From positions 3,100,001 to 3,164,000 of the forward strand of contig NZ_CP160402.1 in the NCBI RefSeq assembly GCF_040730185.1: 64,000 bases of DNA, read 5' to 3'. The position numbers were made by a program, and so were the translations under genes. The DNA is from Streptomyces sp. Je 1-332. Its GTDB lineage: Bacteria > Actinomycetota > Actinomycetes > Streptomycetales > Streptomycetaceae. Under the pieces are notes generated by a model that searched no databases, was not told the DNA's origin, and saw only the letters and a list, made by a program, of their open reading frames with translations. Of this stretch, positions 27,835 through 35,629 are shown piece after piece. The number at the start of each line of letters is the position of its first letter. The first letter of the stretch is position 1.

Positions 27835-29655
27835 GTGGCAGCGGTCCAGGAAGCGGCTCGGCCCCAGGGACCGCCGGCGGATGTCGCGGTCCTCTTCGTG
27901 CACGGCATCGGCGACCAGGTGCAGGGCGACACTCTTCAGTCGTTCTCAGGACCTTTACTCGCAACCCTCGCTCAACTCCCCGGCAGCGAGGCAGTGTTGG
28001 GGCCGGTCGACCCCGTGGAGGAGCCCCCCGAACTCGGTGAACCGCTCCGTGTCACGCTGCGCCGGACCGCCGGCGGCGGTGAACAGACCACGGCCACCTG
28101 GCTGTTGAGCGAAGCCTGGTGGGCGAAGAGCTTCTCCGCCCCGTCGTACGGGCAGCTGGTCCGCTGGCTGCTCCTCGCCGGACCGCAGACCATGTACCGC
28201 CACGCGCTGCGGTATCTGATCGTGCCGCGCCCCGCCCGCCAGCTCTCGGCCCTCACCACGACCGTGCTCAACAACCCCTACGGGCTCATCTACATACGCC
28301 TGCCGCTGCTCGTCTGGCGACGGGTGCTGTACCCGATCGTGATGGTCTCGACGGCGCTGGTCCTGCAAGTCCTCTTTTTGCTCCTCGTTCCGCTGGCGGC
28401 GGTCCCGCTGCTGCGTCGCGGCATCCAGCGGATCCAGTATCTGCTGGTCGCCACCGTCGGCGACAGCCTCGCCTTCGTCGCCGTCCCCGAGTCGTTCGAC
28501 CGGATGGTCAACAGGGTGCGGGACGAGCTGAGTTCACTGGAGTCGCGGGCTTCGCGGATCATCGTGGTGGCGCACTCCCAGGGCGCGGCGGTGGCACACG
28601 AAGCGCTCAGACACGACCCTTGCCCTTCGGGGAAGATCACCTCCTTCGTCACGCTCGGCGCCGGTCTCGACAAACTGTCGGTCCTGCGGCAGAACAAGGA
28701 CGCGGGCCTGCTGGACACCCTGTCGGGAATCGGTGCGCTGTGGGCCATGCCGCCAGCGGCCGGTCTCGTCCTCCTCGGTACGCAGGACATCCCCGAAGCC
28801 ACCGCCGACGTGATCGGCCCCATAGTGGGCGTCCTGTTCTGCACGGCCGCCGTCGCGGGGGCGCTCCTGCCGTTACGCCGCTACCGTCGCCTCCAGCAGA
28901 GCATCGACGCGGGGCTGCCGCTTCCGCGCCAAGGCGATCGCATGGAGTGGGTCGACATCTACGCCTCCGCCGACCCGGTTCCGCACGGGCCGTTGCTGCG
29001 GGTGACATCACGCCCGTGGCTCCTGGACCCCCGGCGGGCCAACGTCGCCTCCGTCGAGGTGCAGAACTACAAGTCCCTCGTCCGGGACCACACCACGTAC
29101 CAGAAGAACGTCGAGCAAGTCCTCCTGCCGCTCCTCGACCGCATCTGCGCCGCGACACCGATCCGCCCGACGCGTGCCACCGGAGACCGGGACTACGAAC
29201 GGCTCGTGGAACGCGGCTGGTCGTGGCGCGAGCAGCGCACACGGTGGCGGGCCCGCACCCGCCTCAGCACCGTGCTCGCCCTCTGGATCCTGATCACTCC
29301 GCCCGCGAATACCCTGGCCCACCCCCTGCTGCTCGTGGCCGCCCAGCTCTGTCTGCACGCCCTGGCCACCGGCCCCGTCTGGGGTCTCTGGGACGAGGAC
29401 GAGTCCCGCAGACTCCTCCGCCACCGCCCCACCAGGTCCACCCTCCGTATGGCGGTCTTCCTGCTGACGGCCGCCCTGCCCTACGCCGCTCTGACCGCCG
29501 CCCACCTCTGGATCACCGGGGACACGGGCATGGCCGTGTTCTGCGGGGTGCTCTTCGCCCTGCTGTGGCTGCCGGACCTGCCGTCGATGCTGCGGCGCCG
29601 GGCGCGGATGCCGGTGGTCGTGGACGACACGAACAGTGGGCCCAACTCCCTGTGA
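27835..29655 (+). CDS. Membrane protein with alpha/beta-hydrolase (lipase-like) domain
   Basis: The 606-residue protein begins with a hydrolase-type strand and oxyanion turn VAVLFVHGIGDQ (18-28). Two hydrophobic helices follow (about 165-195). The nucleophile elbow AHSQG with S248 sits in RIIVVAHSQGAAVAHEAL. Further hydrophobic helices lie near 300-330 and at the C-terminus (four segments in the last 150 residues). This mixes a serine hydrolase fold with a polytopic membrane scaffold. The histidine may be H368-region PVPHGPLLRV. Substrate is unknown. The GTG at 27835 has GGGGACGGA upstream; a GTG seven codons earlier is possible. Confidence 0.75.
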   Translation: MAAVQEAARPQGPPADVAVLFVHGIGDQVQGDTLQSFSGPLLATLAQLPGSEAVLGPVDPVEEPPELGEPLRVTLRRTAGGGEQTTATWLLSEAWWAKSFSAPSYGQLVRWLLLAGPQTMYRHALRYLIVPRPARQLSALTTTVLNNPYGLIYIRLPLLVWRRVLYPIVMVSTALVLQVLFLLLVPLAAVPLLRRGIQRIQYLLVATVGDSLAFVAVPESFDRMVNRVRDELSSLESRASRIIVVAHSQGAAVAHEALRHDPCPSGKITSFVTLGAGLDKLSVLRQNKDAGLLDTLSGIGALWAMPPAAGLVLLGTQDIPEATADVIGPIVGVLFCTAAVAGALLPLRRYRRLQQSIDAGLPLPRQGDRMEWVDIYASADPVPHGPLLRVTSRPWLLDPRRANVASVEVQNYKSLVRDHTTYQKNVEQVLLPLLDRICAATPIRPTRATGDRDYERLVERGWSWREQRTRWRARTRLSTVLALWILITPPANTLAHPLLLVAAQLCLHALATGPVWGLWDEDESRRLLRHRPTRSTLRMAVFLLTAALPYAALTAAHLWITGDTGMAVFCGVLFALLWLPDLPSMLRRRARMPVVVDDTNSGPNSL

Positions 29656-29799
29656 GGAGCTCCCTAAGGGACCTCCCTGCGAGGGGCCGCGCACGAACGC
29701 CCGTATATGAACGCGGTATGGCAACCCCGTTGCGGGCGCGGTGATTTCCTTGAGGTGCCGGTTCCCGGCGCCTAGGTTCGAGGAGTCGAGTACAAGCTC

Positions 29800-29871
29800 G
29801 GCCGTGTGCCCGAGTGGCTCAGGGGCTGGACTGCAAATCCAGTAACGCGGGTTCGATTCCCGCCACGGCCT
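29800..29871 (+). tRNA. tRNA-Cys (anticodon GCA)
   Basis: The 72-base gene folds as a cloverleaf: acceptor GGCCGTG/CACGGCC, anticodon stem CTGGA/TCCAG around loop CTGCAAA (anticodon GCA), T-arm CGGGTTCGATTCCCG, and discriminator U73, as expected for cysteine. CCA is not encoded. A terminator hairpin follows. No integrase gene is near. Confidence 0.95.
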
Positions 29872-29879
29872 CAGCGAGA

Positions 29880-29905
29880 GGGGCGGTCCCGTTCGGGGCC
29901 GCCCC
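29880..29905. terminator. Terminator after tRNA-Cys, convergent with the kinase gene
   Basis: GGGGCGG and CCGCCCC arms plus an inner CCC/GGG pair around GTTC form a compact hairpin 9 bases after the tRNA, followed by TTGCT. It also lies 19 bases beyond the stop of the minus-strand kinase gene. Confidence 0.8.
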
Positions 29906-29923
29906 TTGCTCGTGCCGTGCTGC

Positions 29924-30460
29924 TCAGATCCGCGCCTCGTCGAGCCCCGCGAGAACCGCGTCCACCGTCTCCTCGACCGTCAGGTCCGAGCTGTCCAGCC
30001 ACAGCCCGATCCTCGGTGTCGTCTCACGGAATCCCGTGTCCAGGTCCTCCACGGTCCACGCCCCGTACCCGGTCTTCCCGCGCCCGGCCTCCCGCGCGGC
30101 GACCGCGTCCGGCCTCGGGGCGAGCACGACGACGTGGACGGGTCGCGTACGCAGCAGCTCCACGTACGTCTTCAACTCCTCACCCAGGATGACGTCCTGG
30201 ACCACCGTCACGAAGCCCGCGGCCGCGTACGCGTCGGCCGTCGCCGCCGACAGGCCGTACCGCAACCGGAGTTGGGCCGCCGCCTCGTCCGATGCGCCGG
30301 GCTCGTACTCCTGGCCGCCCGACACGATCATCCGGCGGAAGACGTCACCCCGCACATGCGCGGCGCGCGGCAGCCGCTCGGCCAGGGCCTGCGCCACCGT
30401 GGACTTGCCCGACGCCATGATGCCGGTGATGACGACGACCCCGCTCGGCGGCACCGTCAC
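29924..30460 (-). CDS. P-loop kinase/AAA ATPase at the end of the molybdenum hydroxylase operon
   Basis: A 178-residue P-loop protein with Walker A GIMASGKST (13-21), then a helical lid (VRGDVFRRMIVSGGQEYEPG) and a strand with DVILGEELKTYVELL and VHVVVLAPRPDAVAARE, like nucleotide/antibiotic phosphotransferases and zeta-type kinases. The C-terminus IGLWLDSSDLTVEETVDAVL matches the end of the gluconate/adenylylsulfate-type kinase fold. It starts with GTG in a 4-base overlap with the Mo-subunit gene, so it is translated with the oxidoreductase. What it phosphorylates is unknown. Confidence 0.82.
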   Translation of the reverse strand: MTVPPSGVVVITGIMASGKSTVAQALAERLPRAAHVRGDVFRRMIVSGGQEYEPGASDEAAAQLRLRYGLSAATADAYAAAGFVTVVQDVILGEELKTYVELLRTRPVHVVVLAPRPDAVAAREAGRGKTGYGAWTVEDLDTGFRETTPRIGLWLDSSDLTVEETVDAVLAGLDEARI

Positions 30461-32769
30461 GTCGCGACCGCCGCCTGCGGACGGATCGGGAGGCGGTTCA
30501 CGGGGCGGCCGGTGGCCGCGCGCACCGCTGAGGCCACTGCCGCCGGAGTGGTCACCACCGGCACCGCGCTCGCGGCCTTCGCGCCGAAGGGCGCCACCAC
30601 GTCCCGCTCCTCCACCAGCTTCACGATGCGGATGTCGGGGGCGTCCAGGGCGGTGGGGAGCGCGTAGCCCGTCAGGTCCGGGTGGCGGACCAGGCCGCGC
30701 GGCGTGCGGAGGTTCTCCGTGAGCGCGGCGCCGACTCCCTGTGTGACGCCGGCCTCGATACGTACCTTCAGCTGGCTCGGGTTCAGGATGCGGCCCACGT
30801 CCTGGGCGACCGCCAGCTCCACGACCCGTACCGAACCGATCTCGATGTCCACGTCCACGACCGCGCGGATCGCGCAGAACGCCATGCCGACGAACGCGTC
30901 GCCCTGGCCCGCCTCGTCGAGGGGCTCGGTGGGGTGGGGGCGGCACTGGGCCGTGGCCCACAGTTCCTTGCCGTCCATCGCCTCCGTCACCGTCGTGCTC
31001 AGCACCCCGTCGTACGAGGTGATCTTGCCGTCGGTGATCTGGAGCAGCTCGGTGGACATCCCGAACTTGTGGGCCAGGGGCTGGAGAAGCTGCGTGCGGA
31101 CCATCTTCGCCGCGCGCTCCACCGCACCGCCGGACACCCAGGTGTGACGGCCGTGGCAGCTGGGCCCCGCCGGGGGCTGGTCGGTGTCGACGGGGGCCAC
31201 GCGGACCTCGTCGATACCGAGCGTCTCCTGGACGATCTGGCGGGCGAGCGTGGTGAAGCCCTGGCCCGTCTCGACCGCCGCGCAGATGACCGTCGCGACC
31301 CCGTCGTGGACCTTCACGGTGGCCGTGGAGACTTCGTCCGTGCCCTCGGCGCCCAGGAGTTGGACCATGCCGAGGCCGTAGCCCACGCCACGGCGCACGG
31401 CGGCCGGCTCGCCCGCGCCCTCGGGGCCGCCGGGCAGCAGCCACTCGTCCTCGGGGGTGTCCTTGGGCAGCTCCGGGAGCGGGAAGTCCCGTACGGCGCC
31501 GAGGAGTTCGGCGACCGGTGCCGGGCACGTCACCGTCTGGCCCGTGGGCAGGATGTCGCCCGTGGCCATCGCGTTGCGCAGCCGCACCTCGGCCGGGTCG
31601 ATACCCAACTTCTTCGCGATCTTGTCCATTTGGGCTTCGTAGGCCGCGCAGACCTGCATGGCGCCCTCGCCCCGGACATGCCCGGACGGCGGGTTGTTCG
31701 TGCGGACCGCCCAGCCCTCGATGAAGGCGTTCGGGACGACGTACGGACCACAGGCGAAGGAGACGGCGGCGGCGAGCGCTTCGGACGACGTGTCCGCGTA
31801 CGCGCCCGCGTCGAGCAGGACCTGCGCCTCCACCTTCACCAACTTGCCCTCGGCGTCCGCGTGGTGGCGGTAGCGCAGGAGCGTCGGGTGGCGGTGGGCG
31901 TGGCCGAGGAAGGACTCCTCGCGGGTCGCCGTCAGCTTCACCGGGCAGCCCGTCGTCAGCGCGAGCAGGCCGAGCGGGAGATGGAAGCTGGCGTCCTCGC
32001 GGTCGGCGGTCGCACCGGGCACGCCGGTCACGACGACCTTCACGATGTCCGGGTCGATGCCGTAGCAGGACGCGGCCATGTCGCGGTCGGTGTGCGGGTC
32101 GGTGGAGGCGATGTACAGCTCCACACCCCCGTCGGGACGCGGCACCGCGAGCCCCGCCTCCGCTCCGATCGGCGCCGGGTCCTGGCGGCCGATGCGGTAA
32201 AGGCCCTCGACGACGAGCTCGCCCGCCGCCTCCGGGTCGCCGTGCCGCAGCGGGATGTGCCGGATCAAGTTGCCGTCGGGGTGCAGGGGTTCGGCCGCGA
32301 AGGCCTTCTCCGGGTCGGTGACCGGTTCGAGGACCTCGTACTCGACGAAGATCGCGGCGGCGGCCATCCGTGCCGTGTCCGGATGGTCGGCGGCCACGGC
32401 GGCGATGGGCTCGCCGTGGTGGCGTACGACGTCGGAGGCGAAGACCGGCCGGTCCGGGGTCTTGCGGCCGTGCAGCGCGTCGCCGGGCACGTCCTCGTGC
32501 GTGACGACGGACCGCACACCCGGCATCTCGCGCGCCTGGGACGTGTCGATCGAGACGATGCGCGCGTGCGCGTGCGGCGAGCGCAGGACGGCCGCCCACA
32601 GCAGCCCTTCCGCCCACAGGTCGGACGCGTAGGGGAAGGTGCCCTCGGTCTTGGCGCGGGACTCCGCGGACGGCAGCGACGCGCCGATGCCGTGCGGCAG
32701 CGGCTCGGGGCCGGGCTGCGTCTCCACTGCGGTCGCGGTGTTCGCCGTGCCCGCGGCTTCGTTGCTCAC
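30457..32769 (-). CDS. Molybdopterin-binding subunit of a xanthine dehydrogenase-family enzyme, catalytic Glu apparently missing
   Basis: The 770-residue protein has the N-terminal a/b hammerhead domain (RSPHAHARIVSIDTSQAREM) and the large Mo-cofactor domains (AVETGQGFTTLARQIVQETL, TWVSGGAVERAAKMV). In active family members the C-terminal loop contains GVGE with the catalytic glutamate; here the equivalent loop reads APFGAKAASAVPVV (729-735 region), with Ala735 at the Glu position by my alignment. The family FRGFG motif is also altered to VRGEGAMQ. The enzyme may be inactive toward purines or use another chemistry. It lies between the 2Fe-2S gene (4-base overlap) and the kinase gene (4-base overlap). 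Confidence 0.85.
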   Translation of the reverse strand: MSNEAAGTANTATAVETQPGPEPLPHGIGASLPSAESRAKTEGTFPYASDLWAEGLLWAAVLRSPHAHARIVSIDTSQAREMPGVRSVVTHEDVPGDALHGRKTPDRPVFASDVVRHHGEPIAAVAADHPDTARMAAAAIFVEYEVLEPVTDPEKAFAAEPLHPDGNLIRHIPLRHGDPEAAGELVVEGLYRIGRQDPAPIGAEAGLAVPRPDGGVELYIASTDPHTDRDMAASCYGIDPDIVKVVVTGVPGATADREDASFHLPLGLLALTTGCPVKLTATREESFLGHAHRHPTLLRYRHHADAEGKLVKVEAQVLLDAGAYADTSSEALAAAVSFACGPYVVPNAFIEGWAVRTNNPPSGHVRGEGAMQVCAAYEAQMDKIAKKLGIDPAEVRLRNAMATGDILPTGQTVTCPAPVAELLGAVRDFPLPELPKDTPEDEWLLPGGPEGAGEPAAVRRGVGYGLGMVQLLGAEGTDEVSTATVKVHDGVATVICAAVETGQGFTTLARQIVQETLGIDEVRVAPVDTDQPPAGPSCHGRHTWVSGGAVERAAKMVRTQLLQPLAHKFGMSTELLQITDGKITSYDGVLSTTVTEAMDGKELWATAQCRPHPTEPLDEAGQGDAFVGMAFCAIRAVVDVDIEIGSVRVVELAVAQDVGRILNPSQLKVRIEAGVTQGVGAALTENLRTPRGLVRHPDLTGYALPTALDAPDIRIVKLVEERDVVAPFGAKAASAVPVVTTPAAVASAVRAATGRPVNRLPIRPQAAVAT

Positions 32770-34433
32770 GCCTGGCCTCCGTCCTGTCCGTAAGGTCCTT
32801 CGTACGATCCGCCGTGCGCCGTCGGGTTGACCCCTCCGGCGCCCGGTCCCGCCTGGTGCGGAATGCGGGCCTCGCCCGCGTGGTCGTCGTGCGCCGACGG
32901 CTCCGCGGCGGCGGCGGACGCCTCGCGTTCGGCGACGACCTCCTGCACGGCGTCGAGCACGCCGCGGTAGCCGGAGCAACGGCACAGGTTGCCGCACAGG
33001 GCGCGGCGGGTCTCCAGGTCGGACGGGGCGGGGTTGCCCTCGAGGAGGTCGTGCACGGTCATGGCCATGCCCGGTACGCAGAAGCCGCACTGGACGGCGC
33101 CGCAGGCCCCGAGCGCCCGCTGCACGTCGGAGGGCCTGCCGTCGACGGCGAGGCCCTCTACGGTGCGCACCTCGCTCCCGGCGGCGGTGGCCGCGGGCAC
33201 CAGGCAGGAGGCGACGAGACGGCCGTCCACCTGGACGTTGCAGGCACCGCACTCGCCCTGCGAGCAGCCGTCCTTGGCGCCCGCGAGGCCGAGGCGCTCA
33301 CGCAGGACGTAGAGGAGGGACTCGCCGATCCAGGCGTCGGTGACGGGGCGGTCGGCGCCGTTGACGCGCAGGACGTAGGAGCAGAGGGGGTGTTCGTCGG
33401 CGAGGGCGGTGGCGGTGACGACCTCTTCGGGGTCGTCTTCTTCGCCCTCGGCCTCGGCTTCGGTCCCGGCTTCGGCTTCCCCCGCGGCTTCGACGTCGAC
33501 CTCGGCTTCGGCTTCGGGCTCGGTGTCCGCTGCGGGCTCGGCTTCGGCTTCGGCTTCGGGCTGCGGCTCGGGCTCCGGTTCCGGCTCCGCGGGCGCCTCG
33601 GGTGTCACGGGCTCCTCGGGCACCACATGCATCTCGGGAGCGACCGGCGGCTCAGGGACGAACGCCTCCGGGGGCACGACCGGCTCGTGGGGCTGCGGCT
33701 GGACGCGCGGCTGCGGATACGGATACGGGTACGGGTACGGCCCGGTGTGGTCGACGTGCTCGGCGTGCTCTGCATGCTCGACGCGCTCTGCATGCGGGTA
33801 CGGCTCGACGTGCGGCTGCTGCACCGGCTGCTCCGACCACGGCGAACCCGCGCCGGCGCCACCGGTGGCCCACGGGGCCGCCGCGCCGCCGGGCAGCGTC
33901 GCGGGCGGCGTACCGCCCCACTGCGCCGCGAGCGAGGACGTGGTGAACTCGCCCGATTCATCCGGAAGATCACCATTGGCGACGGGAATCGACCACTGCC
34001 CGGTGACATCCGCCGGGGCGGGGGCGGCGGGCGCGTGTCCCTCCGCCTCGTGGAAGCTCCACTGCCCGGTGGCCCGGGGGTCGTACCCGTGCTCCTGCTC
34101 GTGGACCGGCGGCTCGGGCTCGGGGACGCCGCCCGCGTCGGGCCACCGCACGTTCTGGACACCGGCGCCCGCCGCACCCGCGCCCGTCACCTCGGGCGGC
34201 ATGACCCAGACGCCGGTGGCGGACGGGTCCGTCGCGTCGGCGCTCGTGGGGGTGACCGTTATCTGCGGCGGCACATAGCCGTGGCCGGGTGCGGCGAGCG
34301 GCGAGTGGTCGAAGGCGTCGAGGGCGCCCTCCGGCAGCTGCACGAAGGCCGTGGCGTCCGAGTCGTACTCGCCCTGCGGATGCGGCTGCCAGCCGCCGTT
34401 CGCGGTACTTCCGTCGTGCCGGTCGTCACTCAC
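32766..34433 (-). CDS. 2Fe-2S subunit of the molybdenum hydroxylase with ~350-residue disordered N-terminal extension
   Basis: The 555-residue protein is far longer than the usual 160-200 residue CoxS/XdhC-like subunit. The last ~200 residues are the canonical two 2Fe-2S domains: CSQGECGACNVQVDGRLVASC-type plant ferredoxin cluster and CGFC...CRCSGY helical cluster. The first ~350 residues are low complexity: Pro, Glu and Ala rich, with YPYPYPYP, HAEHAEHVDH and EPEPEPEPQPEAEAEAEP runs. Three copies of an ATGxW motif occur at 72-76, 121-125 and 143-147 (GVWVMP, GQWSFHE, GQWSIPV), with a fourth looser one near 26-34. GTG start overlaps the FAD gene by 4 bases. Confidence 0.9.
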   Translation of the reverse strand: MSDDRHDGSTANGGWQPHPQGEYDSDATAFVQLPEGALDAFDHSPLAAPGHGYVPPQITVTPTSADATDPSATGVWVMPPEVTGAGAAGAGVQNVRWPDAGGVPEPEPPVHEQEHGYDPRATGQWSFHEAEGHAPAAPAPADVTGQWSIPVANGDLPDESGEFTTSSLAAQWGGTPPATLPGGAAAPWATGGAGAGSPWSEQPVQQPHVEPYPHAERVEHAEHAEHVDHTGPYPYPYPYPQPRVQPQPHEPVVPPEAFVPEPPVAPEMHVVPEEPVTPEAPAEPEPEPEPQPEAEAEAEPAADTEPEAEAEVDVEAAGEAEAGTEAEAEGEEDDPEEVVTATALADEHPLCSYVLRVNGADRPVTDAWIGESLLYVLRERLGLAGAKDGCSQGECGACNVQVDGRLVASCLVPAATAAGSEVRTVEGLAVDGRPSDVQRALGACGAVQCGFCVPGMAMTVHDLLEGNPAPSDLETRRALCGNLCRCSGYRGVLDAVQEVVAEREASAAAAEPSAHDDHAGEARIPHQAGPGAGGVNPTAHGGSYEGPYGQDGGQA

Positions 34434-35332
34434 GACAGCGCCCTCCCCAGTGCTCGTCGGGCCAGCGCGGCGACGGTGCGCCGCAGGTGCAGTACGGCGG
34501 GCGGCAGCGGCTGCGGTGAGCCGTCGTCCGCCGGGGGCTGGTCGGGGATGCACGCGGCGGCGACGTACTCACCGAAGGCGGTCAGCGCCTCCGGCACGAT
34601 GGTGCGCTCGCCGTCCCAGTCGATCAGCGAGGCGACCCACTGCTCGGCCTCCAGGGGCCGCAGCGGCATCGGCGCGACGGCGCCGACCGCACAGCGCACA
34701 CCGCGCCGCGCCGGGTCGAGGACGAGCGCGACGGAGGCGATGGCCCGGCCGGGCCCGGTGCGTCCGGTCGCCTTGAGGAAGACCTGCGGGGCATGCAGGA
34801 GCGGCAGCCGTACGAAGCCGATGAGTTCGCCGGGGCGGAGCATGTCCATCCCCGCGAGCAGATGCGAGACGGGGACCTCGCGGCGCGCGCCGCCGGCTCC
34901 CGCGATGACGAGGACGGCTTCCAGGGCGGCCAGGACGGGCAGGGTGTCGCCGGTCGGCCCCGCCGTGGCGATGTTGCCGCCGAGGGTGCCCGCGTTGCGG
35001 ATCTGCGGGGGCCCGGCGGCGCGTGCGGCGGCGGCGAGCGCGGGGATGAGGGCGGCGAAGTCGGGGCGCCCGACGCGTGCGTGGGTGAGACCGGCGCCGA
35101 GCAGGGCGTGACCGTCCTGGTACTGCCAGCCGCGGATCTCGCTGATGCGGCCGAGGCCGACGAGCGCGGCGGGGCGCAGGAGGCCCGCGTTGACGGAGGC
35201 CATGAGGTCGGTGCCGCCGGCCACGGGCACGGCGGCGGGCATCGCGGCGAGTGCCTCCACGGCCTCGTCCAACGTCGCAGGCAGCGTCGCCGTCTGCGCT
35301 GTGTGCGCCGCCTGCGGTGCGTGCGTGCTCAA
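34430..35332 (-). CDS. FAD-binding subunit of the molybdenum hydroxylase
   Basis: The 300-residue middle subunit has the CO dehydrogenase-flavoprotein motifs VAGGTDLMASVNAGLLRP and the FAD pyrophosphate loop RNAGTLGGNIATAGPTGD, then a C-terminal CoxM-type domain. A TTG start at 35332 is preferred because GGAAGGGG lies about 10 bases upstream; a GTG at 35380 is the alternative. It is the first gene of the operon, so electrons pass from Mo centre through 2Fe-2S to this FAD. Whether the final acceptor is NAD or another carrier is not evident. Confidence 0.88.
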   Translation of the reverse strand: MSTHAPQAAHTAQTATLPATLDEAVEALAAMPAAVPVAGGTDLMASVNAGLLRPAALVGLGRISEIRGWQYQDGHALLGAGLTHARVGRPDFAALIPALAAAARAAGPPQIRNAGTLGGNIATAGPTGDTLPVLAALEAVLVIAGAGGARREVPVSHLLAGMDMLRPGELIGFVRLPLLHAPQVFLKATGRTGPGRAIASVALVLDPARRGVRCAVGAVAPMPLRPLEAEQWVASLIDWDGERTIVPEALTAFGEYVAAACIPDQPPADDGSPQPLPPAVLHLRRTVAALARRALGRALS

Positions 35333-35629
35333 AACCGGCTGCCCCTTCCCGATGTCCGGCGGCTTTCTCGCCGTGTCCACCGTTACGCCTGTTCCGCCGT
35401 ACGGTACGTGCTCACAGCCCGGACGTGGCAACTCTGGCACATCTTCCCCGGCCCCCGGCGCGGGGGTCCGCTAGGAGCCATTCGTCCGCAGACCTGGGGG
35501 ATGTGCCGTTTTCACACGCCCTCGCCGGTCAGCGGGAATTGCCACTCTTCGGTGACCCTTGTACGGCTTTGGTCAGGCCGCCCACGCTCTCAGCGCGGGC
35601 GGTCCGACACACGGACTATGGGGTGCGCC
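35333..35629. other. Intergenic region upstream of the molybdenum hydroxylase operon
   Basis: About 300 bases with no open frame of coding quality. It carries the operon promoter on the minus strand and the end of the hexosaminidase transcript. A short CCCCCGGCGCGGGGG hairpin near 35453-35467 is the only clear structure. Confidence 0.5.

Noticed and set aside
29800..29871. tRNA-Cys as an attachment site of an integrated element
   Set aside because: No integrase gene and no second copy of the tRNA 3' end was seen in the flanking sequence.
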